Of a stretch of 6,439 nt of DNA, positions 1 to 5,569 are shown in pieces. The stretch's first letter is position 1. Each line of letters opens with the position of its first letter. The notes below the pieces were generated by a model. That model worked only from the letters and a program-made list of their open reading frames with translations. It searched no databases and was not told the DNA's origin. Source of the stretch: JBBAEV01 sp041655735 (GTDB lineage: Bacteria; Bacillota_I; Bacilli_A; RF39; UBA660); NCBI GenBank assembly GCA_041655735.1, contig JBBAEV010000042.1, positions 1-6,439 of the forward strand. Direction: 5' to 3'. Position numbers and translations under genes: made by a program.

Positions 1-1296
1 TTCAATTCTTACGGCATTATCGAATAGGTGCTCTAACTCCCCTACAAATTTCCTCATAGTACCAGCAATCTGTTGGTTACCATCAGAAGCAATCACCAAA
101 TATTTTGCTATGAGCGATTGAACTTGGAATAAGGCGTTATCGAGCTTCTCATACTTAAGGTTGTACAAAATATTCTGAAGTTCTGACCTCAGAGAAATTA
201 CCATCAATTGATAGATAGCTTGGTTGGCTTTGGTGGTATATCTTTGGGCATAGTCTTCAAGCAATACGTCGATCTGTTTTTGGTTGGCCCTAAATTCCTT
301 ACGTAGATCTTGGTAGTTCATATAATTGAGATTCAACATAATAGTAGGAGCAATGGAATCTAGGTCGACCTTCTCCTCATCAGTCAAAGGTCTGAAATAT
401 GTGGTAGGGATATCTGTCTCATGGAATCGTTCAACCGCATGCTCAATGGCACGATGGAGCTCTTTTGCCCTAGCTAATTTCAATCTCTGATTCTCCATCC
501 TCTTATCTAGTTTGTTACAACTTTCCTCTAAACTCCCCTTCTTTCCTTTGAGATTGACCCATTCTCCTTTCAGAACAATTAACTGCGATTCGATTCCATC
601 AATTGTTACCTCAAGCTCCTGCTTCTTTTTTTGTCCTGATTCGATGTCAGCCACACCTAGCACCTGGATTCGGTTCTGTTCAGATTCCAGATTTCGCTTC
701 ACTTTTCTTAGTCTCTGTATGAGCACGATCAGTATGATTATAAGAACAGCTATTAGCCCTAAAAGGTATATATTGGATATCATTGGGGACCTCTCGATTT
801 CAGCTTCTGGTATGAAAGAAGAATGCCCAGCGGAGGATGGTTCTACATTGGGATCAATTTTGGTATCGACCGGCTCATCATATATCTTAACAACTGAGGA
901 GGGCTCTGGTTCCTCTAAAACAACAGGTAGTTCTTCAGTTTTATCGTTTATAATTTCTACAATTGGATCTTTGTCGCTTGTACCATATGCTAAAGATTCA
1001 ATACCTTCGACAAGAAAATCAGCATCTAATACACTCTCTTGTTCCTCAGTAAATACATAATCTTCAGTCGCAACATCTTCTTCTAATAGTGGGGCTACAA
1101 GAACCTCAACAGAAGGCTCTTCAACCGTTTCAGTCATAGCTATGTCATTTTTGGTCGAATCTTCTATTGGTCTAGTAATCTGACTTGTTTGTACTGGCTG
1201 AACCAGCTCAACTTCTTGAGTTGCCGTGCATCCAATGGAAACCAATAATGAGATGAAGATGAATATTGATCCAAAGAGAGTTGACTTTTTTCTCAT
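1..1296 (-). CDS. DUF4041 protein with lipoprotein-type signal and a transmembrane anchor (partial, C-terminus cut)
   Basis: The frame is open for 432 codons from the ATG at 1296 to the window edge; an in-frame TAG lies just upstream at 1314-1312. Residues 1-23 look like a lipoprotein signal (MRKKS, hydrophobic core, then SIGC with C23), although the lipobox is loose. Residues 24-170 are an acidic, Pro/Glu-rich, low-complexity linker. Residues 174-193 form a strong membrane helix followed by RLRKVKR, which predicts a cytoplasmic C-terminal side. A charged coiled-coil-like region runs to about 290. From about 326 the sequence (YTTKANQAIYQL, then ELQNILYNLKYEKLD, then IASDGNQQI) closely resembles the DUF4041 domain as I recall it. 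In that family a T5orf172/GIY-YIG nuclease domain often follows, which here would lie outside the window. The function of DUF4041 is unknown. The start at 1296 has only a weak ribosome site (GTGGA); an internal ATG at 783 (residue 172) has a better one, so a shorter product is possible. Domain call fairly sure; start uncertain. Confidence 0.8.
   Translation of the reverse strand, partial: MRKKSTLFGSIFIFISLLVSIGCTATQEVELVQPVQTSQITRPIEDSTKNDIAMTETVEEPSVEVLVAPLLEEDVATEDYVFTEEQESVLDADFLVEGIESLAYGTSDKDPIVEIINDKTEELPVVLEEPEPSSVVKIYDEPVDTKIDPNVEPSSAGHSSFIPEAEIERSPMISNIYLLGLIAVLIIILIVLIQRLRKVKRNLESEQNRIQVLGVADIESGQKKKQELEVTIDGIESQLIVLKGEWVNLKGKKGSLEESCNKLDKRMENQRLKLARAKELHRAIEHAVERFHETDIPTTYFRPLTDEEKVDLDSIAPTIMLNLNYMNYQDLRKEFRANQKQIDVLLEDYAQRYTTKANQAIYQLMVISLRSELQNILYNLKYEKLDNALFQVQSLIAKYLVIASDGNQQIAGTMRKFVGELEHLFDNAVRIE
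790..795 (-). promoter_or_regulatory. Internal Shine-Dalgarno for an alternative start at 783
   Basis: On the minus strand GAGAGG lies 6 bases before the in-frame ATG at 783, which begins MISNIYLLG just before the membrane helix. This is a better ribosome site than the one before the ATG at 1296. It could produce a shorter DUF4041 protein with an N-terminal membrane anchor, either instead of or in addition to the long form. Confidence 0.45.
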
Positions 1297-1428
1297 AGTA
1301 TCCACGTCATCCTACCATGGAAATAAAGAGAGAGGAGCAAAAATATTTTTAGCTATTGTTTTGGTATGTATACATCTTACCACCCATCTTGAGTCGTGCT
1401 AAGATAATCATGTTAGAGGTGGTGTAAA
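1297..1428. other. Divergent intergenic region between the DUF4041 and HIT genes
   Basis: These 132 bases separate two divergent start codons and should hold both promoters. A 10-bp perfect palindrome, ATGTATACAT, lies at 1365-1374 and could bind a regulator, though such short palindromes arise by chance in AT-rich DNA. I see no convincing promoter for the minus-strand gene. The HIT gene has a strong ribosome site, AGAGGTGG, at 1415-1422. Confidence 0.6.
1377..1405 (+). promoter_or_regulatory. Possible promoter of the HIT gene
   Basis: TTACCA (1377-1382, 4 of 6 consensus bases) and TAAGAT (1400-1405, 4 of 6) are 17 bases apart. The -10 box ends 23 bases before the ATG, which leaves room for the Shine-Dalgarno at 1415. 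The boxes are weak and the call rests on spacing and position. Confidence 0.35.
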
Positions 1429-1815
1429 ATGGTAACAGGCACACAATCATGCATATTCTGTAATATAGAGCCCAATTTAATTATTATTGAAAATGAACTA
1501 GCGTATGGAATACGAGATGGTTTCCCTGTGACATCATTACACTCTCTGATCATACCAAAACGCCATATTTCCAGCTATTTCGACCTTACTCAAAAAGAGT
1601 TGATGGCATGCAATGAATTAATTCGGGAAATCCAAACTCAAATCAGGGAGCATGATCCAACGGTAACCGGCTTCAATGTCGGTGTAAATATCGGCAAGAC
1701 CGCTGGGCAAACCATATTCCACTCTCATATTCATCTTATTCCCCGCAGGGAAGGAGATGTCCCCAATCCAAAGGGTGGAGTTAGGCACGTAATTCCAGAA
1801 AAAGGGTTCTACTAA
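1429..1815 (+). CDS. HIT-family nucleotide hydrolase/transferase
   Basis: This 128-residue protein carries the histidine-triad motif HSHIHLIP, with H98, H100 and H102; the middle His is the nucleophile in this family. The preceding GFNVGVNIGKTAGQTIF (82-97) is the usual beta strand and glycine-rich phosphate-binding segment. An N-terminal CIFC (C8, C11) with H46 in PKRH may form the zinc site of many HIT proteins. The ending GGVRHVIPEKGFY is shared by a subgroup of small bacterial HIT proteins. Family members hydrolyse dinucleoside polyphosphates, nucleoside phosphoramidates or adenylylated products in the cytoplasm; the exact substrate cannot be told here. Length is normal for the family. 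The start has AGAGGTGG at a proper distance. It is transcribed away from the DUF4041 gene and lies 172 bases ahead of the ATPase gene, which has its own promoter, so it is probably a separate unit. Confidence 0.93.
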   Translation: MVTGTQSCIFCNIEPNLIIIENELAYGIRDGFPVTSLHSLIIPKRHISSYFDLTQKELMACNELIREIQTQIREHDPTVTGFNVGVNIGKTAGQTIFHSHIHLIPRREGDVPNPKGGVRHVIPEKGFY

Positions 1816-1888
1816 ACTTGAGAATAGTCTTGAGATTGAGAGTTATTCCAATATTTTTACGATAATTTTGATACATTCCAACAATACG

Positions 1889-1913
1889 AACCGTCGACCC
1901 TGCTTTGACGGTT
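1889..1913. repeat. Inverted repeat AACCGTC/GACGGTT (7-bp arms)
   Basis: AACCGTC (1889-1895) and GACGGTT (1907-1913) are perfect complements around an 11-base loop. The right arm forms part of TTGACGGTTT, which recurs at 1938-1947. It may be half of a tandem operator for the ATPase promoter, or a stem in the 3' end of the HIT transcript. No T-run follows directly, so it is a poor intrinsic terminator. Confidence 0.6.
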
Positions 1914-1916
1914 TTG

Positions 1917-1951
1917 AGCTAAACCGACAACTTTACATTGACGGTTTAGCT
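1917..1951. repeat. Inverted repeat AGCTAAACCG/CGGTTTAGCT (10-bp arms)
   Basis: The 10-bp arms at 1917-1926 and 1942-1951 are perfect complements around a 15-base loop, in which three further pairs can form. The right arm overlaps the likely -35 box of the ATPase gene at 1938-1943, so a protein bound here would block that promoter. No U-tract follows, which argues against a terminator. Confidence 0.7.
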
Positions 1952-1966
1952 AGATAAGTATACGAT
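1938..1966 (+). promoter_or_regulatory. Likely promoter of the AAA-DUF4143 gene
   Basis: TTGACG (1938-1943, 5 of 6) and TACGAT (1961-1966, 4 of 6) are 17 bases apart. An overlapping alternative -10, TATACG (1959-1964), has 15-base spacing. Transcription would start near 1973, giving a very short leader with the Shine-Dalgarno AAGGAG at 1975-1980. The -35 box is embedded in the right arm of the 10-bp inverted repeat, suggesting control by a repressor. Confidence 0.55.
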
Positions 1967-1987
1967 ACATAGAGAAGGAGAGTAGAG

Positions 1988-3337
1988 ATGGAGAACCTTA
2001 AAATTACTATACGGCAAATGCTACTCGATAACCAACAACTTGCTTTAAAAGATTCGTTTATCAAACGAGAGCTGATTGTTGAGCGCCTTCCGCGTAAAGC
2101 CACTATAATAACAGGAATAAGAAGGGCCGGTAAGAGTATTTACCTACGCTTATATATGCAATCTTTACATGCTCAAGGCGTCCCTCTGGAAAACTTATGT
2201 ATATTAGACTTTGCAGACGACCGCTTATTTAGCCTTCGCAATGAGGAGCCGACAATCATCGCCGATGTATACTACAGTTTATTCCCTGAAAAGACTGAAG
2301 AAAAAGTATACTTCTTTTTTGATGAAATCCAGTACCTCTATCACTGGGAATTATTTGTAAACCGACTCCAAACCACCCGAAATTGCGAAGTGAACATCAC
2401 TGGATCTTCAGCAAAGCTTTTAGTAAAAGAGATTGCCACTGAATTCGGTGGTAGAAGTCTTTCTTGGGAGCTATTCCCATTCTCTTTCGCAGAATTTATT
2501 TCCACAAAACAACACCTCAGAAAGCTTCCACCACTCAATCGCATCTCTAGTGATGATGAAAAATTTTGTAGACAATGGTTTGATGAGTATATGAAAGTTG
2601 GTGGATTTCCTGAAAGTATATCTATTTCTGATGACCGGACTCGAGTGCAGTTCCTGCAAAATCTTGCAGAAACAGTCGTTTTCCGTGATGTCATCAAACG
2701 TTACAACTTAGGAAATCCAAATGAGATTTGGCGCTTGATGCAACTATTGCTAAATCAAATGGGAGGATTAACTTCGTTTACAAAACTCAAACAGCGTATG
2801 GCAGGAGAGCGATACCGAATATCGGTAGAGATGGTTAAACTTGCGACCAGTTATTTTGAAGATACGTATCTTGTATATCCCATCGAGATTTTCAGTATGA
2901 ATACAGCTGTGCGCTCAACCAATCCCAAAAAAATATACTGCGTCGACCACGCTCTAGCTATGTCTGTGGCTGAAAAATTGACGCCTGACTACGGCAAGAT
3001 TCTTGAAAATATCGTTTTTATCCACTTACGTCATGTTACTGATAGGATATATTATGCAAAAACTTCCAGTGGTAAAGAAATTGATTTTGTCACCGCCCCA
3101 GTTGGTGCATCAATTACTGAACAGACACCACTAAAACTCTGGCAAGTGTACTATGAAATGGAAAAAAATAGTACTCTAAATCGTGAAATTACCGCACTCA
3201 CAGAAGCCATGCTCACGTATCACATCACAGAGTCCTGCATTATCACATACAATACAGAAAGAACTATAGTTAAAGAAGGATTAAGCATTCAACTTATACC
3301 AGTCTGGAAATTCCTGCTCACTACACCCGCTGTGTGA
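1988..3337 (+). CDS. AAA ATPase with DUF4143 C-terminal domain
   Basis: This 449-residue protein is of normal length for the orphan AAA_14/DUF4143 family. The P-loop is GIRRAGKS (43-50), Walker B is VYFFFDE with D112 and E113, TGSS (138-141) is a sensor-1-like segment, and GGR (154-156) is also typical. A winged-helix-like stretch spans about 260-300. The C-terminal region holds a PD-(D/E)xK-like core: E340, then SGKEIDF with D366, then Q386 in LWQVYYEM. Whether it cuts DNA is unknown. Family members are common, scattered cytoplasmic ATPases without a settled role; nucleic-acid processing and defence have been suggested. The start is supported by AAGGAG at 1975-1980 with a 7-base spacer. It stands alone, behind its own promoter with inverted repeats, and converges on the HNH gene. 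All motor residues look intact. Confidence 0.92.
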   Translation: MENLKITIRQMLLDNQQLALKDSFIKRELIVERLPRKATIITGIRRAGKSIYLRLYMQSLHAQGVPLENLCILDFADDRLFSLRNEEPTIIADVYYSLFPEKTEEKVYFFFDEIQYLYHWELFVNRLQTTRNCEVNITGSSAKLLVKEIATEFGGRSLSWELFPFSFAEFISTKQHLRKLPPLNRISSDDEKFCRQWFDEYMKVGGFPESISISDDRTRVQFLQNLAETVVFRDVIKRYNLGNPNEIWRLMQLLLNQMGGLTSFTKLKQRMAGERYRISVEMVKLATSYFEDTYLVYPIEIFSMNTAVRSTNPKKIYCVDHALAMSVAEKLTPDYGKILENIVFIHLRHVTDRIYYAKTSSGKEIDFVTAPVGASITEQTPLKLWQVYYEMEKNSTLNREITALTEAMLTYHITESCIITYNTERTIVKEGLSIQLIPVWKFLLTTPAV

Positions 3338-3538
3338 ACCAGGTTGAATTTCTGTATGGCCTACAAACATTGAAAATAGTCATGGAAAGGTTTCTAACTT
3401 TGATCAAGGGATTATCGCTTCTTCAATAGTATACTGAATAATAGTTAAGCCAGATTCGCAAAATTAAAAGCTCCTTAGAACTTGCTCTAGCTAACAACAC
3501 GACTTATTAAAATTCAAAAACCGCTTTGTTATTGTCTC
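3338..3538. other. Convergent intergenic region, no clear feature
   Basis: These 201 AT-rich bases lie between the 3' ends of the ATPase and HNH genes. I looked for a bidirectional terminator (GC-rich stem plus T-run on either strand) and for small genes, and found nothing convincing. Termination may be Rho-dependent or rely on weak structures. Confidence 0.6.
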
Positions 3539-4684
3539 CTAACCCCTGTACTCCCAATTTTTTGAAAACCCCATATTAGATGCAATGGTAACCAAGGGAT
3601 CAATGGTCAACCTCAGCTGCTCTTTCAGACGTTTTTTATTAAGTATTTCGTTTATGCCAATTTTTATATCTACTTGATACGGCTCTATGGTTTTCTTCCA
3701 CTCGGAAGATCTTGCTAGCTGGTGGAAGATAGACAATCCTTGGTGCTGGAGATCGACATACGCATCAAAATACTTCTGCACAGAAGGCAAGTTGTTCGAT
3801 TTGGAAGAATTGACTGATTGAGGGACTGGTATCAAGTTCCAAAGCTGGTTGTGGGCCACAAAAGACCAAGGGATGAAGTGGTCAAGAGAAAAATTATCCA
3901 ACGTAATTCTCTGCTTTGAATAAATGCATTGCAGAGATTCTACTTGAATCACGCTCTTCCAGAACCTACTCTGCATTCCCATTCCTGGTTGATAGGTTTC
4001 AGGAAATAGCTTTGATTGCAGATTGGGCACCGATGGATTTCGCCTTTGCATATAGCACAGCCACTCCCACTTTGCAAAAGTTTCAACCAGCTCATAATTC
4101 TCATACAAATACTCCATCCACGCCGGATGCATAACAATTGTGCTGTTTGTTGTATCGATAGAGTAGAAGGGACGAATCTCGTCAAACTGTTCCTTCGCTA
4201 AGTTCACGATAATTGCATTCTTTTTTCCATCCTTCTCCCCCCGTATCGATTCTTTAAAGAAAGGCTGAAGAAGACGATAAGGAACATACCGCATTATTTC
4301 AGAAGATGTAAAAATCATTGTAGATAACAGCTTCAATAATTTTTCTTTATGCGACGGGAAAGCAAATGAATCAGATAAAGATAGCAATTCAATATCGATT
4401 TTAGCGAGTTCTCTGGGAATCTTGTCTACCAAGCCAAATGATAATTTAAAATACTTATATGGATACCACGCAATAGCGAGCATATTGCGAACAATAGCAT
4501 CAAATGGAATTATTTTTGATGTAAAATTATCTCGTTTCAATATTTCAAGTAAGGCCATGAAGAATAAATATTTATAAGACGTGGTAGTATCTTGAAATAT
4601 TTGTAGCAGTTTGTTCTTATCAACATCTGGGGAAGGAGGTAGTGGTGAATTGACTAAATTAGATTCTTTGAACCAGTTTCCCAT
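3539..4684 (-). CDS. HNH-type endonuclease (HNH_4-like, zinc-ligand-poor)
   Basis: This 381-residue protein has a helical N-terminal two-thirds of no recognised function and an HNH domain near 253-300. The core is LDHFIPWSFVAHNQLWNLIP, then SVNSSKSNNLP: D268-H269 with the general-base His, N283, and N292 in place of the last His. The D-to-N-to-N spacing (15 and 9 residues) is the same as in the Cas9 HNH domain. The usual zinc-binding CxxC pairs are absent: CIYS has one Cys and the region before N292 has none. Such proteins are metal-dependent DNA nickases or nucleases; the target here is unknown. The ATG at 4684 was chosen because AGAGGGG lies 6 bases upstream; an in-frame GTG at 4705 would add seven residues but overlaps that ribosome site. 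It lies downstream of arsR on the same strand, but a promoter at 4832-4804 suggests separate expression. Confidence 0.85.
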   Translation of the reverse strand: MGNWFKESNLVNSPLPPSPDVDKNKLLQIFQDTTTSYKYLFFMALLEILKRDNFTSKIIPFDAIVRNMLAIAWYPYKYFKLSFGLVDKIPRELAKIDIELLSLSDSFAFPSHKEKLLKLLSTMIFTSSEIMRYVPYRLLQPFFKESIRGEKDGKKNAIIVNLAKEQFDEIRPFYSIDTTNSTIVMHPAWMEYLYENYELVETFAKWEWLCYMQRRNPSVPNLQSKLFPETYQPGMGMQSRFWKSVIQVESLQCIYSKQRITLDNFSLDHFIPWSFVAHNQLWNLIPVPQSVNSSKSNNLPSVQKYFDAYVDLQHQGLSIFHQLARSSEWKKTIEPYQVDIKIGINEILNKKRLKEQLRLTIDPLVTIASNMGFSKNWEYRG

Positions 4685-4690
4685 ACACAA

Positions 4691-4697
4691 CCCCTCT
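4691..4697 (-). promoter_or_regulatory. Shine-Dalgarno that fixes the HNH start at 4684
   Basis: AGAGGGG on the minus strand sits 6 bases before the ATG at 4684. The longer reading from GTG at 4705 would place this site inside the coding region and has no comparable site of its own. Confidence 0.8.
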
Positions 4698-4803
4698 AAT
4701 TCCACGAAATACAGTTACCCTACCTCTTATAGTAACCCCTCGGTGGAGTAATGTACAATTGTATCTGTTACATGATCTTTAAAGTAAAGAGCGGATGTTT
4801 GCC

Positions 4804-4832
4804 TCTATAATTTTTACAATTTATGGGGTCAA
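4804..4832 (-). promoter_or_regulatory. Likely promoter of the HNH gene
   Basis: On the minus strand TTGACC (4832-4827, 5 of 6) and TATAGA (4809-4804, 4 of 6) are 17 bases apart. They begin a few bases after the arsR stop codon. Transcription from about 4797 would give a leader of roughly 110 bases before the HNH start. A weaker pair, TTGTAC with TACTAT, occurs nearer the gene. Confidence 0.5.
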
Positions 4833-4839
4833 AGCCGGG

Positions 4840-5208
4840 TTACTTAATTATGGCTTCTACTTTATTTTCGCAAGCAGCACATGCGGTACGATTAGAAAGT
4901 AATCCCTCTGATTTAGGTGCAACACTGTTGAACTGCGTTGCGCAGGCCATCATCTGGAAGATACAAGGCATGGTTAGGGTACAATTTACTTGAGTCCCCT
5001 CTTTTTGCATTTCTATTACACCGACACTTTTGAGCAGAGAGAGGTGCTTAGATGCGGTTGGGTTAGTCAAACCCAGATGGGCGGCTATTTCACACACGCA
5101 CCACGATCTTTCACTCAACTCTTCAATCATAGCAAGGCGAGCGGGGTGACCCAGCACACGAAATAATTTTGCTATGTCTTCAAACTGCGCTACTTTATTT
5201 TGGTTCAT
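4840..5208 (-). CDS. ArsR/SmtB-family metalloregulatory repressor
   Basis: This 122-residue winged-helix repressor has the family's N-terminal helices (FEDIAKLFRVLGHPARLAMIEEL) and a helix-turn-helix at about 39-62 (IAAHLGLTNPTASKHLSLLK) with the wing after it. The WCVCE segment (C37, C39) matches the ELCVCD metal-binding box of arsenic-sensing ArsR proteins. Further cysteines at 76, 82, 89 and a C-terminal CAAC (110, 113) could complete a thiolate or redox site. It should bind the GTTTCC operators between itself and the thioredoxin/permease genes and repress both directions until ligand binds. I chose the ATG at 5208: the longer reading from 5259 runs through promoter and operator half-sites and gives an atypical N-terminus. 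Neither start has a Shine-Dalgarno, which fits a leaderless transcript. Ligand unknown: arsenite, antimonite, or another thiol-reactive metal(loid) are candidates. Confidence 0.9.
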   Translation of the reverse strand: MNQNKVAQFEDIAKLFRVLGHPARLAMIEELSERSWCVCEIAAHLGLTNPTASKHLSLLKSVGVIEMQKEGTQVNCTLTMPCIFQMMACATQFNSVAPKSEGLLSNRTACAACENKVEAIIK

Positions 5209-5214
5209 ATGTTG

Positions 5215-5243
5215 AATGTTGCAATATTTGGAAACTTTGTCAA
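5215..5243 (-). promoter_or_regulatory. Possible arsR promoter giving a leaderless mRNA
   Basis: A perfect -35 box TTGACA (minus strand, 5243-5238) is followed after 17 bases by a weak AACATT (5220-5215, 3 of 6). Transcription would begin about 7 bases on, at the A of the ATG at 5208. Operator half-sites GGAAAC and GTTTCC lie directly on both sides of the -35 box, as expected for self-repression. Confidence 0.4.
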
Positions 5244-5250
5244 GGTTTCC
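5230..5250. promoter_or_regulatory. Outward-facing pair of ArsR half-sites
   Basis: GGAAAC (5230-5235) and GTTTCC (5245-5250) are the same half-sites as in the two palindromes but in the opposite arrangement, 9 bases apart, and flank the arsR -35 box. They bring the total to six half-sites in 86 bases. Confidence 0.5.
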
Positions 5251-5252
5251 TA

Positions 5253-5281
5253 TTGACATTTAAGAGAGATGTTTCCATTAT
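5253..5281 (+). promoter_or_regulatory. Likely promoter P1 of the thioredoxin-permease operon
   Basis: A perfect TTGACA (5253-5258) is followed after 17 bases by CATTAT (5276-5281, 4 of 6). The -10 box lies in the centre of the first operator palindrome, so repressor binding would exclude RNA polymerase. Confidence 0.6.
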
Positions 5282-5288
5282 TGGAAAC
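5271..5288. promoter_or_regulatory. ArsR-type operator palindrome O1
   Basis: GTTTCCATTATTGGAAAC has 7-bp complementary arms (GTTTCCA/TGGAAAC) around 4 bases. Its near-identical copy is 27 bases away centre to centre. Size, symmetry and place between arsR and its divergent partner are typical for an ArsR-family operator. Confidence 0.8.
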
Positions 5289-5308
5289 AATACTAGAGTT
5301 TCCATAAT
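5281..5308 (+). promoter_or_regulatory. Alternative promoter P2 of the thioredoxin-permease operon
   Basis: TTGGAA (5281-5286, 4 of 6) and CATAAT (5303-5308, 5 of 6) are 16 bases apart. The -10 box sits inside the second palindrome and transcription would start around 5315, just ahead of the ribosome site. It competes with P1 as the true promoter. Confidence 0.4.
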
Positions 5309-5315
5309 TGGAAAC
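5298..5315. promoter_or_regulatory. ArsR-type operator palindrome O2
   Basis: GTTTCCATAATTGGAAAC has the same 7-bp arms as O1, differing only in the central bases. It ends 2 bases before the ribosome site AAGGAG (5318-5323) of the thioredoxin-fold gene. Confidence 0.8.
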
Positions 5316-5330
5316 ATAAGGAGATATACT

Positions 5331-5567
5331 ATGGTTATCCAAATACTCGGAACAGGCTGTCCTAAATGTAAAGCTCTTGAAGCAAATACTCGCCAAGCTA
5401 TCGAAGCTGGTCACATCGATGCCGTCATCGAAAAAGTAACCGATATAGATAAAATTATGGAAATGGGAGTAATGCTAACGCCAGCTCTTGCTATCGACGG
5501 TGATGTAAAATCTTCTGGAAAGCTTCTTAATAAGAACCAGATTTTATCCTTAATTCAAGGTAACTAA
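5331..5567 (+). CDS. Small thioredoxin-fold redox protein (CPKC), redox-active disulfide protein 2 type
   Basis: This 78-residue protein begins MVIQILGTGCPKCKALE: a beta strand followed by the redox pair C10-P-K-C13. TPALAIDGDVKSSGK (50-64) provides the cis-proline (P51) and central strands of a minimal glutaredoxin/thioredoxin fold. The length and motif match the family called redox-active disulfide protein 2 (TIGR00412-like), found with ArsR regulators and ArsP-type permeases. It probably donates electrons or passes a thiol-bound metal(loid) in the cytoplasm to the permease; this is inferred from context. The ATG at 5331 is supported by AAGGAG at 5318-5323 with a 7-base spacer; a longer frame reading from 5169 runs through the promoters and operators and is not real. 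It is the first gene of an operon, 2 bases before the permease, behind two ArsR-type operators. Confidence 0.92.
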   Translation: MVIQILGTGCPKCKALEANTRQAIEAGHIDAVIEKVTDIDKIMEMGVMLTPALAIDGDVKSSGKLLNKNQILSLIQGN

Positions 5568-5569
5568 AC

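Noticed and set aside
512..1060. Plus-strand open frame of 182 codons, rich in Ser and Thr
   Set aside because: It lies antisense to the DUF4041 gene, whose frame is open over all of 1-1296 and carries recognisable motifs. The composition is typical of a shadow frame and there is no ribosome site.
1889..1951. Intrinsic terminator for the HIT gene
   Set aside because: The stems are not followed by a T-run, the loops are long, and the second stem overlaps a good -35 box; operators fit better.
2341..2697. Minus-strand frames inside the ATPase gene
   Set aside because: They are antisense to a well-supported AAA protein and show no domain or ribosome site.
3916..4201. Short frames on both strands inside the HNH gene, one with several Cys pairs (CAICKGEIHRCPIC)
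   Set aside because: The Cys-rich minus-strand frame looks like a zinc ribbon, but it overlaps the HNH coding frame on the same strand, has no independent start signal, and the HNH frame is continuous.
5169..5330. N-terminal extension of the thioredoxin-fold gene from an ATG at 5169
   Set aside because: It would run through the arsR start, both promoters and all operators. The ATG at 5331 has an ideal Shine-Dalgarno and gives the family's normal length.
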